Assembly: GCF_030499575.1 (NCBI RefSeq)
Contig: NZ_JASTLC010000001.1
Coordinates: forward strand, 6,410,001 to 6,474,000
Direction of reading: 5' to 3'
From: Streptomyces sp. DG2A-72
GTDB lineage: Bacteria; Actinomycetota; Actinomycetes; Streptomycetales; Streptomycetaceae
Length of the DNA stretch: 64,000 nt
Positions 33,470 through 44,728 of this stretch are shown in pieces. Positions within the stretch are counted from its first letter, which is position 1, and every line of letters begins with the position of its first letter. The notes beneath the pieces are model-generated. The model had not been told where the DNA came from and ran no database searches. It saw nothing but the letters and a program-made list of their open reading frames with translations. The position numbers were made by a program, and so were the translations under genes.

Positions 33470-34552
33470 ATGAGCCCCCGTGCCGGGTCAGCCGGCCTGA
33501 AGACTCTCGCTTTCGTGGAGAGTCCGGTACAGCTCCTGAACGTGCTGGAGTGGGCGCATGCCCAGGCCCCGCACACCCAGGAGGGCCCCGACGCGGGGCT
33601 CACCCTGGTGGTCCTGTCCCCGATCGACCCGATGACCCGCGGCCAGCTGCGACGCATGTCCGAGCTGGCCCGCCAGGAGGGCCACGAGGTCCGCTGGGAG
33701 GAGGCGCGGGGCGGCGCCATGGCGCCGTTCCAGACCATCGGCGGTCTGACGGGCATGCTCCGCCGGGCCGACCGGGTCGTTCTGGGCGACCCCTTCTCCC
33801 GTTACGTCCAGCTGCTGCTGACCATCACCAAGGCACGTGACCTGGTGGTCGTCGACGACGGCACGGCGACGATGGAGTTCGTCGCCCAGCTGGCCAGCGG
33901 TGAGCGCCTGGTGCGCTGGCACCGCAAGGGCGGCCGCCCCGGGCCCAGGGACCTGATCTTCGCCCCCGTGTCGTCCTCGGCCCGCCGCCGCCTCACGCCC
34001 AGCGAGAAGCGCCGGGTGGAGATCTTCTCGTCCATGCCGATGGAGGAGACCCCGGCCGGAGTGACGGTCACCGCCAACACCTTCGCCTGGACCCGCTTGC
34101 GCTTCGGCCGGCCCCGGATCACCAAGGGCGCGGACATGGTCGGCACCTCGCTGGTGGAGACCGGCGTGGTGGACGGCGACCGCTATCTGGAGGCCGTCCG
34201 CTCCCTCGCCAAGGCCCATGGCGCCACCCGCTACTTCGCCCACCGCCGGGAGAGCACGGAGAAGCTCCACCGGCTGGCGGTCGAGACGGGACTGGAGATC
34301 GTACGGCCGGACCTTCCGCTGGAGCTGATCGCCCGCCGGGGCCCGATCGGACGGACGATCCTCAGCTTCCCCTCCACCGTCGTGCACACCCTGCCGCTGG
34401 CCCTGTCCGGCACGGAGGTCCGGGTCGCCGTGTGCGACATCGACCCCGCCTGGCTGACGGAGAGCGCCTCGCCCCGCGCGCAGGGCTTCCTGTCCGGCGT
34501 CACCGGGACGGCGCGGGACGTGCACCGGCTGTCGGCGGTCACGGCTGTGTGA
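33470..34552 (+). CDS. sialyltransferase/polysialyltransferase-like protein
   Basis: A 360-aa protein with a GT52/polysialyltransferase-like pattern. LKTLAFVESPVQLLNVLEWAHA begins it (compare 'sPlQllna' of such enzymes), followed by DRVVLGDPFSRYVQLLLT, LVVVDDGTATMEFV, YFAHRRESTEKLHRLA (in place of the HP motif) and GRTILSFPSTVVHTLPL (S motif with a CMP-binding Ser). It lies directly after the nonulosonate synthase, so it probably uses the CMP-sugar made by its neighbours. The Shine–Dalgarno is weak. The acceptor is unknown. Confidence 0.78.
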   Translation: MSPRAGSAGLKTLAFVESPVQLLNVLEWAHAQAPHTQEGPDAGLTLVVLSPIDPMTRGQLRRMSELARQEGHEVRWEEARGGAMAPFQTIGGLTGMLRRADRVVLGDPFSRYVQLLLTITKARDLVVVDDGTATMEFVAQLASGERLVRWHRKGGRPGPRDLIFAPVSSSARRRLTPSEKRRVEIFSSMPMEETPAGVTVTANTFAWTRLRFGRPRITKGADMVGTSLVETGVVDGDRYLEAVRSLAKAHGATRYFAHRRESTEKLHRLAVETGLEIVRPDLPLELIARRGPIGRTILSFPSTVVHTLPLALSGTEVRVAVCDIDPAWLTESASPRAQGFLSGVTGTARDVHRLSAVTAV

Positions 34553-34553
34553 G

Positions 34554-35222
34554 TCACTCCTGCTTGCGGGCCAGGACGAACGCGCGGGGGCGGGTTTCGT
34601 CCTCGTGCGGTTCGCGTACGACGCGCGCGCGGACGTCGAGGCCCGCCTTGGCCAGGTGGTCCGCCACCGTCTCCGGCGTGCGCCAGTAGCAGTCGAGCGC
34701 GATCTCCTGCCCGAAGCGTTCCGTGAGGCGCTCGGAGCCGTCGTGGTCGCCGGTCTGGAAGGCGAGCAGCACATGGCCGCCGGGGACCAGGACGCGATGG
34801 AACTCCGCGAACGTCGTCGGCAGGTGCTCGTCGGGGATGTGGATCAGTGAGTAGAGCGCGACGATGCCGCCCAGGGTCTCGTCAGGAAGGTCGAGCGACG
34901 TCATCGAACCGACGTGGAAGCGGAGTTCGGGGTACGTCCGGGTGGCCAGCGACACCATGCGCGGGGAGATGTCGATGCCGAACACCGGCAGGCCGAGGTC
35001 GTTCAGGCGGGCGGTCACGGCACCCGGGCCGCTGCCGATGTCGGCCACGGGATGCGGCGCGGCGCCCTTCACCAGGTCGGCGAAGCCGGTGAGCAGGGCC
35101 CGGTCCAGGGGCAGGTCGGCCAGATGGTCGGCATGACGGTCGCTGTACGGGCCCGCTATGGCGTCGTACGAGGTCCGGGTCGCGTGGAGGAAAGCGGGGG
35201 TTTCGGGGTTCACGGGGCGCAC
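34554..35222 (-). CDS. class I SAM-dependent methyltransferase
   Basis: A protein of about 222 aa from the GTG at 35222. Motifs are PVADIGSGPGAVTARLNDLGL (motif I), PVFGIDISPRMVSLAT, GIVALYSLIHIPDEHLP and LVPGGHVLLAFQTGDH. A second GTG at 35213 is equally possible; the frame upstream of both does not look coding. It converges on the transferase gene, the two stops lying next to each other. The substrate could be a small molecule or the polymer; nothing in the sequence decides. Confidence 0.85.
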   Translation of the reverse strand: MRPVNPETPAFLHATRTSYDAIAGPYSDRHADHLADLPLDRALLTGFADLVKGAAPHPVADIGSGPGAVTARLNDLGLPVFGIDISPRMVSLATRTYPELRFHVGSMTSLDLPDETLGGIVALYSLIHIPDEHLPTTFAEFHRVLVPGGHVLLAFQTGDHDGSERLTERFGQEIALDCYWRTPETVADHLAKAGLDVRARVVREPHEDETRPRAFVLARKQE

Positions 35223-35691
35223 GCTAGTGGCGGCGGGCGGGGTCGGGGGCCCGGTTTGGCTGACCGCTGCTTGTCCGGTGCCGGCTGTTTTCCCGGGCGC
35301 CCGCTCGCCGATCGCGTTCCGGCTACTCCCTTGCCGGTCGCGGGCGTGCTGGTGGTGGTGTGGTCGCGGGGGCGTGGAGTGGCCGTCGTGCGCCGGATGG
35401 AGCTGCGGTCGGGGGGCCGTGGGGGCGCGGTCTGGGCCCAGGCCGGGCGGGGTGCGCCGGGCTCGGGCCGCCGTTCCGACAGGTGAACAGAACCGCCGGG
35501 GGCGCGGCGGGCGTGGTATCCGTGGAGAGTGGGTAACCGGGATCTCATGATCCACTCGGCCGGAAGTCGGGCGAGTGTACCCATCTCAGTCGAAAGCCAT
35601 GCGTCTGGCGGCCAGATTTTCTTCCCCTAACGGGCTGAACTTTTGTTGATCGTGGGTCAGTTGGCCACCCGGGCGTCCTACCCTTCAGAGG
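35223..35691. other. intergenic region, no gene seen
   Basis: About 470 bases between divergent genes. The first 300 bases are very GC-rich with no convincing frame. The last 100 (from about 35590) are AT-rich (CAGATTTTCTTCCCC, AACTTTTGTTGATC) and likely hold the promoter of the M20 gene. Confidence 0.4.
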
Positions 35692-36936
35692 GTGAAGCAA
35701 CTGATGTCACTGGAGTCCGAGGCCGATCTCCCCGGGGAAGCCGTGCTTGACGGCACGCTGCCCGAGGCGCTGCGTGCCGAACTCGTCGCCTTCCGGCGCG
35801 ACTTGCACATGCACCCGGAGCTCGGCAACCAGGAGTTCCGGACCACCGCGGCGATCAAGGCACGGCTCGAGAAGGCCGGCCTCGCCCCGCGTGTGCTGGC
35901 CATCGGGACCGGGCTCGTCTGCGACATCGGTGACTGGGACGGCGTACGCCCCATGCTCGCGCTGCGCGCCGACATCGACGCGCTGCCCATTCCGGACACG
36001 AAGAGTGAGTGCTCGTACCGCTCGACCGTGCCCGATCGGGCGCATGCGTGCGGGCACGATGTGCATACGACCGTGGTGCTGGGCGCCGGGCTCGTGCTGG
36101 CCGAGCTGCACCGGCAGGGGAAGCTGCCGCGGCCCGTGCGGCTGCTCTTCCAGCCCGCCGAGGAGGTGCTGCCCGGTGGTGCCGCCGATGCCATCGAGTG
36201 CGGCGTGCTGGACGGCGTGGGGCGGATCATCGCCGTGCACTGCGACCCCCGGGTGGACGCGGGAAGGATTGGGCTGCGGCACGGGGCCATCACCTCGGCG
36301 TGCGACCGGCTGGAGATCGCCCTGGACGGGCCCGGTGGGCACACTGCTCGGCCGCATCTGACCACTGATCTCGTGACCGCGGCGGCTCGCGTCGTCACCG
36401 ATGTGCCCGCTCTTGTCTCCCGGCGGGTCGACTCCCGCAGCGGGCTCGCCGTGACCTGGGGACGGGTCGAGGCCGGGCACGCTCCGAACGTCATCCCGCA
36501 GCACGCCGAACTGTCCGGGACCGTGCGGTGCCTGGACATCGAGGCGTGGCGGCAGGCGCCGGACATCGTGCATGCGGCGATCGATGAAATCGCCAACCTG
36601 TACCGGGCCAAGTCCGAGATCAACTACGTGCGGGGCGTGCCGCCCGTCGTCAACGACGCGGGTGTCACCGAGTTGCTGCGGGAAGCCATGGTCGCGCGGC
36701 GTGGCGCCGAGGCCGTGGAGGACACCGAGCAGAGCCTCGGTGGCGAGGACTTCTCCTGGTACCTGGAGCATGTGCCGGGGGCCATGGCCCGGCTCGGGGT
36801 GCGGACGCCGGGGGAGCGGACCGTGCGCGATCTGCATCAGGGGGACTTCGACGCCGACGAGTCGGCGATCACGGTGGGCGTGGAGCTGTTCACCGCGGCC
36901 GCGTTGCTGGACGGCGCTCCTGAGCAGGAGGCGTGA
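35692..36936 (+). CDS. M20-family amidohydrolase/peptidase
   Basis: A 414-aa zinc hydrolase of the M20D (aminoacylase/IAA-amino-acid hydrolase) type. Metal and catalytic motifs are MHPELGNQEF, ALRADIDALP, the HACGHDVHT zinc motif, LFQPAEEVLPGGA and a dimerisation domain starting near GGHTARPHLTTDLV. A late SLGGEDFSWYL supplies another metal ligand. Two starts are possible: GTG 35692 and ATG 35704. The GTG abuts AGAGG; the ATG is 12 bases from it. The substrate is probably an N-acyl amino acid or peptide. The following nucleoside-transport gene is 219 bases away with its own motif, so this gene is probably separate. Confidence 0.88.
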   Translation: MKQLMSLESEADLPGEAVLDGTLPEALRAELVAFRRDLHMHPELGNQEFRTTAAIKARLEKAGLAPRVLAIGTGLVCDIGDWDGVRPMLALRADIDALPIPDTKSECSYRSTVPDRAHACGHDVHTTVVLGAGLVLAELHRQGKLPRPVRLLFQPAEEVLPGGAADAIECGVLDGVGRIIAVHCDPRVDAGRIGLRHGAITSACDRLEIALDGPGGHTARPHLTTDLVTAAARVVTDVPALVSRRVDSRSGLAVTWGRVEAGHAPNVIPQHAELSGTVRCLDIEAWRQAPDIVHAAIDEIANLYRAKSEINYVRGVPPVVNDAGVTELLREAMVARRGAEAVEDTEQSLGGEDFSWYLEHVPGAMARLGVRTPGERTVRDLHQGDFDADESAITVGVELFTAAALLDGAPEQEA

Positions 36937-37060
36937 AGAGGGCGCCCGGATGGTGCCCTTTCGTACCCTTGTGTCACCCTGGTGTAACCGGGGGCGCACA
37001 GACGTAACCCGGGTCGGCACGAATCGATAACGGCCACCTGTAAGTCCGTTCCCCTCCCCT

Positions 37061-37074
37061 TCTACGCGCGTTAC
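37061..37074. promoter_or_regulatory. nucleoside-regulon motif upstream of the first BMP gene
   Basis: TCTACGCGCGTTAC, identical over 14 bases to the site before the second BMP gene and close to those before the ABC ATPase and add genes. It lies 82 bases before the start codon. Confidence 0.65.
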
Positions 37075-37155
37075 TGTGCGCCAAATCGCCACCTGAGGCG
37101 GCTGATCGGGGAAGCGGGCCGGCGACGGTGCCGTGGGAACGAAGGGGTGCTTGCT

Positions 37156-38226
37156 GTGCGTCGGATATCTCGGAGGACGAGGTTCTCCCAAGCAGTGGTG
37201 ACCATCTCGGTCATCGCACTCGCCGCGGTCGGCTGTGGCGAGTCCAGCAAATCGGCCGGTGGCGGTGAGACGGAGTCCGGCAAGTACTCCGGCAAGGGCA
37301 TCGGCCTTGCGTACGACATCGGCGGCCGCGGTGACCAGTCGTTCAACGACGCCGCGTACGCCGGCTTCGAGCGGGCCGACAAGGAGTTCGGCATGGGCGG
37401 CCGCGACGTCCAGCCGAGCGACGGTGAGTCCGACGCGGACAAGGTGCAGCGCCTGGAGGAGCTCGCCAAGGCCGGCTACGACCCGGTGATCGGCGTCGGC
37501 TATATCTACGCGCCTGCCATCAAGGAGGTCGCCCCCAAGTACCCGGACACCACGTTCGGCATCATCGACGACGAGACGGTGAAGGCCGACAATGTCGCCG
37601 ACCTGGTGTTCCATGAGGAGCAGGCGTCGTACCTGGCCGGCGTCGCCGCCGCCGAGACCACCAAGAAGAACCACGTCGGCTTCATCGGCGGCGTGGACAT
37701 CCCGCTGATCCACAAGTTCGAGGCCGGCTTCAAGCAGGGCGTGCAGTCCGTCGACCCGAAGATCAAGATCGAGTCGCAGTACCTGACCGAGACGCCCCAG
37801 GAAGGTGGCTTCTCCAGCCCTGACAAGGGCAAGGAGGCCGCCAGTGGTCAGATCGAGTCCGGCGCCGACGTCATCTACCACGCGGCCGGTCTGTCCGGTC
37901 AGGGCGTGATCTCCGAGGCCGCCGCCAACAAGGTATGGGCCATCGGTGTCGACTCCGACCAGTACAAGCAGAGCGCGCTGGCCAAGTACAAGGACTACAT
38001 CCTCGGCTCGGCCCTGAAGAACATCGGCGGTGCCGTCTACGACCTCGCCAAGTCGGTCCACGAGGGCAAGCCGCTCAGCGGCGTCGTCCGAGGCGACCTG
38101 GAGTCCGGCGGTGTGGGCTTCGCCGACTCCAACCCGAAGTACAAGGCGATGACCGACGTCGTCGCGGCCGTGGACAAGGCCAAGCAGGACATCATCGACG
38201 GCAAGGTCACCGTCAAGACCCAGTGA
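37156..38226 (+). CDS. BMP-family nucleoside-binding lipoprotein (first copy)
   Basis: A 356-aa solute-binding lipoprotein. The signal peptide VRRISRRTRFSQAVVTISVI ends in lipobox AAVGC; the mature protein has the BMP/Med family pattern: GIGLAYDIGGRGDQSFNDAAYAG, YDPVIGVGYIYAPAIKEVA, FGIIDDETVKADNVADLVFHEEQASYLAGVAAA, VGFIGGVDIPLIHKFEAGF, DVIYHAAGLSGQGVI, VWAIGVDSDQYKQS. It differs from the copy at 39021 mostly at the ends. GAAGG lies 10 bases before the GTG at 37156; a GTG at 37147 is less likely. It binds nucleosides outside for the ABC importer downstream. Two copies suggest different ligands or expression. Confidence 0.92.
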   Translation: MRRISRRTRFSQAVVTISVIALAAVGCGESSKSAGGGETESGKYSGKGIGLAYDIGGRGDQSFNDAAYAGFERADKEFGMGGRDVQPSDGESDADKVQRLEELAKAGYDPVIGVGYIYAPAIKEVAPKYPDTTFGIIDDETVKADNVADLVFHEEQASYLAGVAAAETTKKNHVGFIGGVDIPLIHKFEAGFKQGVQSVDPKIKIESQYLTETPQEGGFSSPDKGKEAASGQIESGADVIYHAAGLSGQGVISEAAANKVWAIGVDSDQYKQSALAKYKDYILGSALKNIGGAVYDLAKSVHEGKPLSGVVRGDLESGGVGFADSNPKYKAMTDVVAAVDKAKQDIIDGKVTVKTQ

Positions 38227-38294
38227 CCGCCTGCGGGCGCACTGCTGAGCAGTGGCCTGCTGCGGGTGCGGGCACGCCGCCCGGCATCGACAAC

Positions 38295-38333
38295 GTCGGC
38301 CTTCAAGCCCGCAACCAGGGCTTGAAGGCCGAC
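38295..38333. terminator. terminator after the first BMP gene
   Basis: A perfect 16-bp stem (38295–38310 with 38318–38333, GTCGGCCTTCAAGCCC arm) and a 7-base loop. It can also end the converging small secreted-protein gene. Confidence 0.85.
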
Positions 38334-38395
38334 CTCACGCGAGGCCCCGCATCACCCGACAGCGTCCTGGCGGGTTACGGAACGCGCTCGTCGTG

Positions 38396-38737
38396 TCAGG
38401 GCGTGTCCGTCTCGACGCTGACCCTGTACACCTCGACACCGGTGTTCCCGGGGTCGGTACTGCAAACGGCCTTCGAGGTCTGCCCCTTGCGGGTGTCGAC
38501 CCAGGCGCCGTATCTGGTCGCCTTCGTGCCGCGAGAGTCCATGCACACCACCTTCACCCGGTGGGTGTCGAAGCGGGTGACGCCCCCGGTGCACTTCGCG
38601 TAACCGGTCCCCTGGTTGCTGGATATCCAGGTGCTGCAGTTCGTCGCGGCCATGGCGGGCGTCGCCACACCGACGACAGTGCCTGCCAGGACGACGCCGA
38701 CCCCTACAGAGGTGGCGGCGAGCTTCTTGAGTTTCAT
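38396..38737 (-). CDS. small secreted protein
   Basis: A 113-aa protein with a clear signal peptide (MKLKKLAATSVGVGVVLAGT…ATPAMA). The mature part is about 80 residues with four Cys (NCSTW, AKCTGG, VVCMD, AVCSTD), enough for two disulfides. I recognise no family. It lies between the two BMP lipoprotein genes on the opposite strand, an odd insertion in an otherwise uniform nucleoside locus. It could be a recent arrival. Confidence 0.75.
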   Translation of the reverse strand: MKLKKLAATSVGVGVVLAGTVVGVATPAMAATNCSTWISSNQGTGYAKCTGGVTRFDTHRVKVVCMDSRGTKATRYGAWVDTRKGQTSKAVCSTDPGNTGVEVYRVSVETDTP

Positions 38738-38952
38738 GGTCCTCCCCGTTGATCTCGGTGAGATATCACGCAGATGGTCTGACCTGCTGGGATGCGCATC
38801 TCCATCCCGGATCCTGCCAAGAAAGACCGGCGGAAGATCGAAGCTGGAAAGATCTTGGGTGAGTCATGGTCTGGTACATGACATCCCAGGGGTCGTTCAT
38901 GGGGTTCGAAACGGTCGGATAACACTCTGGCAAGGTGGGGTTCTCCGCCATG

Positions 38953-38966
38953 TCTACGCGCGTTAC
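38953..38966. promoter_or_regulatory. nucleoside-regulon motif upstream of the second BMP gene
   Basis: TCTACGCGCGTTAC, 55 bases before the start; identical to the site at 37061–37074. Confidence 0.65.
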
Positions 38967-39020
38967 GCTGCGGCGGAATTAGCGCCTGGTGTAGGCGCTT
39001 GCACTAAGGAGTCTCGTTCC

Positions 39021-40067
39021 ATGCGCCGGGTGTCCCGTATCGCGGTAGGCGCTGCAACCGCAGCCCTTGCCCTCACCGTCTCCGCTTGTGGCAGCAGCAG
39101 CACGTCCAGCTCATCCGCCGAGGGCGGCAAGAGCCAGGGCATCGGTCTCGCCTACGACATCGGCGGCAAGGGCGACCAGTCCTTCAACGACGCCGCGTTC
39201 GCCGGTCTGGAGAAGGCCGACAAGGAGTTCGGCTACACCAGCCGCGACATCGAGCCGCAGGACGGCGAGGCGGACGCCGACAAGGTGCAGCGCCTCGAGC
39301 AGCTGGCCAAGTCCGGCTACAACCCGGTCATCGGCGTCGGCTACGTCTATGCGCCGGCCGTCAAGGAAGTCGCCGCCAAGTACCCGAAGGTGACCTTCGG
39401 CATCGTCGACGATGATCAGGTCAAGGCCGACAACGTCGCCGACCTGGTGTTCCATGAGGAGCAGGCGTCGTACCTGGCCGGTGTCGCGGCGGCCAAGGCC
39501 ACCAAGAAGAACCACATCGGCTTCATCGGCGGCGTGGACACCCCGCTGATCCACAAGTTCGAGGCGGGCTACGTCCAGGGCGCGCAGTCCGTCAACCCGA
39601 AGATCAAGATCGAGAAGCAGTATCTGACCGAAACGCCCCAGGAGGGTGGCTTCTCCAGCCCCGACAAGGGCGAGAGCGCCGCCGAGGGCCAGATCGACGC
39701 CGGGGCCGATGTCGTCTACCACGCGGCCGGCCTGTCCGGCCAGGGCGTCATCAAGGCCGCCGCCTCCCGCAAGGTGTGGGCCATCGGCGTCGACTCCGAC
39801 CAGTACAAGCACTCGGCGCTCGCCAAGTACAAGAACTACATCCTGACCTCCGCCCTCAAGAACGTCGAGGGTGCGGTCTACGAACTCGCCAAGTCCGTCC
39901 AGGACGGCAAGCCCGAGACCGGCGTGATCCGCGGTTCTCTCGACAACGGTGGCGTCGGACTGTCCGACTCCAACCCCGTGTTCAAGAACGACGCCGACAT
40001 GCAGGCGGCCATCGAGAAGGCCAAGAAGGGCATCATCGACGGCACGATCAAGGTCAAGACCTCCTGA
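39021..40067 (+). CDS. BMP-family nucleoside-binding lipoprotein (second copy)
   Basis: A 348-aa lipoprotein. MRRVSRIAVGAATAALALTV with lipobox VSAC, a Ser-rich linker, then the same BMP domain as the copy at 37156 (GIGLAYDIGGKGDQSFNDAAFAG, YNPVIGVGYVYAPAVKEVA, VDTPLIHKFEAGY). AAGGAG lies 9 bases before the ATG. The frame upstream to 38616 does not look coding. It is followed by the ABC transporter genes and is the likelier dedicated partner, with the ATPase start 202 bases away. The two copies are close enough for gene conversion. Confidence 0.93.
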   Translation: MRRVSRIAVGAATAALALTVSACGSSSTSSSSAEGGKSQGIGLAYDIGGKGDQSFNDAAFAGLEKADKEFGYTSRDIEPQDGEADADKVQRLEQLAKSGYNPVIGVGYVYAPAVKEVAAKYPKVTFGIVDDDQVKADNVADLVFHEEQASYLAGVAAAKATKKNHIGFIGGVDTPLIHKFEAGYVQGAQSVNPKIKIEKQYLTETPQEGGFSSPDKGESAAEGQIDAGADVVYHAAGLSGQGVIKAAASRKVWAIGVDSDQYKHSALAKYKNYILTSALKNVEGAVYELAKSVQDGKPETGVIRGSLDNGGVGLSDSNPVFKNDADMQAAIEKAKKGIIDGTIKVKTS

Positions 40068-40227
40068 CGGGCCTGACCTCAGGGCGCCGTAATTGAAGCG
40101 TTACGGCCACGGAACGGGGCACGGGAAGGATGACGTCTCCGCGCCCCGTTCGCGCGGCAGAATGCTCGGAACGGATCGAGAGCGAATCGAGATCGATCAG
40201 GTCCGGGCACTATTTAAAGCAGGGGCG

Positions 40228-40239
40228 CTACGCGCATAG
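40228..40239. promoter_or_regulatory. nucleoside-regulon motif upstream of the ABC ATPase gene
   Basis: CTACGCGCATAG, a one-base variant of the perfect palindrome before add, 30 bases upstream of the predicted ATPase start. Confidence 0.6.
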
Positions 40240-40268
40240 AGTGGCCCCTTTCCCAAGGAGAGTGCGCC

Positions 40269-41944
<1,676 letters not shown>

Positions 41945-41948
<4 letters not shown>

Positions 41949-43072
41949 AGAAGTTCGACAGGGAGCGCGTGCTCCTGGCGGTGGCCGGTCCGGTCATCGC
42001 GCTCGTCGCGGCGATCCTGCTGACCTCGGTCGTGCTGATCGCCTCCGGCAAGAACCCGTTCGAGCCCTACTGGCTGATGATCGAGCAGGCAGGGTTCTCC
42101 GACGTCCAGGTGCTGATCATCAACCAGGCGTCGCTGTACTACCTGGCGGCGCTGGCGGTGGCCATCGGCTTCCGCATGAACCTGTTCAACATCGGCGTCG
42201 ACGGCCAGTACCGCCTCGCCGCGATGATGACCGCGGTCGTCGGCGCCCATGTCGCCCTGCCCTCCGTCCTCCAGATCCCGCTGCTGCTGCTCGTCGGAGC
42301 GCTCACCGGCGCTTTCTGGGCCGGTATCGCGGGCCTGCTGAAGGTCACCAGGGGCGTCAGCGAGGTCGTCGCCACGATCATGCTCAACGCCATCGCCACC
42401 AGCCTGATCGGCTACCTCACCCTCGACAACATCTGGGGCGTGCAGGTCGGCAACAACAACACGACCGGCGAGATGAAGGAGTCCGGCTGGGTCCCGGGCA
42501 TCGACCTCGGGCCCGATGTCGGCGAGATCTACGGCCTGGTCTTCCTCGCCGTCCTCATGGGCGTCGCGTACTGGGTCGTCCTCAACCGCACCCGCTTCGG
42601 CTTCGACCTGCGCGCCACCGGCGCGTCCGAGACCGCCGCCGCGGCCTCCGGGGTCGACGCCAAGAAGATGGTCCTCACCGCGATGATCATCTCCGGCGCG
42701 GTCGCCGGCCTGTCCGGACTGCCCCTCCTGCTGGGCGACGCCCACACCTACAGCCTGAGCTTCCCGACGGGTCTCGGCTTCACCGGCATCACCATCGCCC
42801 TGCTCGGCCGCAACAACCCCGGCGGTATCGCCTTCGCCGCCCTGCTGATCGCCTTCCTCGACAAGGCCTCTCCCGCCCTCGACTACGCCACACCGGAGGC
42901 GTACGAGAAGGAGATCGCCACCATCATGCAGGGCCTGATCGTCTTCGCGGTCGTCATCTCGTACGAGGCCGTACGGCAGTGGGGTCTGCGCCGCCAGCAG
43001 AAGCGGGTCGGCGCGGAGCTCGCCGCTGAGGCCGCCAACAACAACGCCCCGAAGAAGGAGGTGACGGCCTGA
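41945..43072 (+). CDS. nucleoside ABC transporter permease
   Basis: A 375-aa membrane protein (YufP/NupP type, BPD_transp_2). Hydrophobic helices start at VLLAVAGPVIALVAAILLTSVVLI; the family permease core is AALAVAIGFRMNLFNIGVDGQYRLAAM, GVSEVVATIMLNAIATSLIGYL and the EAA-like loop FDLRATGASETAAAASGVDAKKM. Its ATG overlaps the ATPase stop (ATGA). It pairs with the next permease to form the channel. Confidence 0.93.
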
Positions 43073-44334
43073 TGACCACCGACACCATCGCCAAGCCGCA
43101 GGCGAAGCAGCCCGGCAGGGGCGGCCGCCGTATCTCACTCCCGGTACTCCTGCTGATCATCGCGGGCGTGCTGGTACTCGTCTCGATCGTCCGCCTCATC
43201 ACCGGCGCGGACGGCATCACCTCCACCGGCCAGATGTCCACCGCGCTGCGCCTGGCCGTGCCCATCGGCCTCGCCGGACTCGGCGGTCTGTGGGCCGAGC
43301 GCGCGGGCGTCGTCAACATCGGCCTCGAGGGCATGATGATCCTCGGCACCTGGTTCGGCGCCTGGGCCGGCTACCAGTGGGGCCCGTGGACCGGAATCGC
43401 CTTCGGCATCATCGGCGGCGCCCTCGGCGCGATCCTGCACGCGGTCGCCACGGTCACCTTCAACGTCAACCACATCGTCTCGGGCGTGGCCATCAACATC
43501 CTGGCCCTCGGTACGACGCGCTACCTGTCGAAGTTCACCTTCGAGAACGCCCCGCAGGGCTCCTCCAAGCAGTCCCCGCCCATCGAGTCGCTCGGTCAAT
43601 TCGACATCCCAGGCCTGTCCAGCGCGCTGGAGACCCTCAACGGCAAGCACTGGTTCCTGATCTCGGACCTCGCGGGCCTGGTCGGCGGTCTGGTCACCGA
43701 CCTGTCGCCGCTGACGGTCATCGCGGTGGCGCTGATCCCGGTCACCTGGTACGTGCTCTGGCGCACCTCCTTCGGCCTGCGCCTGCGCTCCTGCGGTGAG
43801 AACCCGGTGGCGGCGGAGTCCCTCGGCGTCAACGTCTACAAGTACAAGTACATCGCCGTGATCATCTCGGGCGGCCTGGCCGGCCTCGGCGGTGCCTTCC
43901 TGTCCATCGTCGCGTCCAACGTCTACCTCGACGGCCAGACCGCCGGCCGCGGCTACATCGGCCTCGCCGCGATGATCTTCGGTAACTGGATGCCGGGTGG
44001 ACTCGCCCTCGGCGCAGGTCTGTTCGGCTACACCGACAGCCTCAACCTGCGCGGCGGCACGACCAACGTCCACGCGCTGATCCTGCTCATGGCGATCCTG
44101 CTGGTGTTCGGAGCGGCGTACCAGGTGTGGAAGAAGAAGTACGTCCCCGCCGCGATCGTCGCCGCGGTCTCGGCCGTCATGTTCGTCTGGTACGCGGGCA
44201 CGGATGATGTGCCTCGTCAGGTCGTGACCGCTACGCCGTATGTCATCACCCTGCTGGTGCTCGCCCTGTCGGCCCAGCGCCTCAGGATGCCGAAGGCGGA
44301 CGGCCTGCCGTACCGGAAGGGACAAGGCAAGTGA
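43072..44334 (+). CDS. nucleoside ABC transporter permease (second)
   Basis: A 420-aa membrane protein (YufQ/NupQ type). Motifs are LRLAVPIGLAGLGGLWAERAGVVNIGLEGMMILGTW, VNHIVSGVAINILALGTTRYL, and the ATPase-contact loop LRLRSCGENPVAAESLGVNVYKYK. The start shares one base with the previous stop (TGATG). The C-terminal part has three extra hydrophobic segments. It forms the channel with the preceding permease. Confidence 0.93.
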   Translation: MTTDTIAKPQAKQPGRGGRRISLPVLLLIIAGVLVLVSIVRLITGADGITSTGQMSTALRLAVPIGLAGLGGLWAERAGVVNIGLEGMMILGTWFGAWAGYQWGPWTGIAFGIIGGALGAILHAVATVTFNVNHIVSGVAINILALGTTRYLSKFTFENAPQGSSKQSPPIESLGQFDIPGLSSALETLNGKHWFLISDLAGLVGGLVTDLSPLTVIAVALIPVTWYVLWRTSFGLRLRSCGENPVAAESLGVNVYKYKYIAVIISGGLAGLGGAFLSIVASNVYLDGQTAGRGYIGLAAMIFGNWMPGGLALGAGLFGYTDSLNLRGGTTNVHALILLMAILLVFGAAYQVWKKKYVPAAIVAAVSAVMFVWYAGTDDVPRQVVTATPYVITLLVLALSAQRLRMPKADGLPYRKGQGK

Positions 44335-44720
44335 CCGTCGACTGGGAGGCCCTGCGATCGGTGGCGAGGGACGCCATGTCCCATGCGTACGCCCCCTACT
44401 CGGGCTACCCGGTCGGCGTCGCAGCCCTGGTCGACGACGGCCGCACGGTCTCCGGCTGCAACGTCGAGAACGCCTCGTACGGGCTGGGACTGTGCGCCGA
44501 GTGCGGCTTGGTCTCGGAGTTGCAGCGCACCGGCGGCGGCCGGCTCACGCACTTCACCTGCGTGGATGGCAGGGGCGACATCCTCGTCCCGTGCGGCCGC
44601 TGCCGACAGCTGCTGTACGAGTTCGGCGGCCCGGACCTGCTCCTGGAAACCCCGGCGGGAATCCTGCCGCTGTCGGAGATGCTGCCGCAGGCCTTCGGGC
44701 CGGGGCACCTCACCGAGTAA
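44331..44720 (+). CDS. cdd: cytidine deaminase
   Basis: A 129-aa zinc enzyme that converts cytidine/deoxycytidine to uridine/deoxyuridine. The zinc motifs are CAECG (catalytic Glu beside the first Cys) and PCGRCRQ, the three-Cys tetrameric form. CNVENASYGLGL binds substrate. Its GTG overlaps the permease stop (GTGA), so uptake and the first salvage step are co-expressed. Confidence 0.95.
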   Translation: MTVDWEALRSVARDAMSHAYAPYSGYPVGVAALVDDGRTVSGCNVENASYGLGLCAECGLVSELQRTGGGRLTHFTCVDGRGDILVPCGRCRQLLYEFGGPDLLLETPAGILPLSEMLPQAFGPGHLTE

Positions 44721-44728
44721 CTCCCGTG

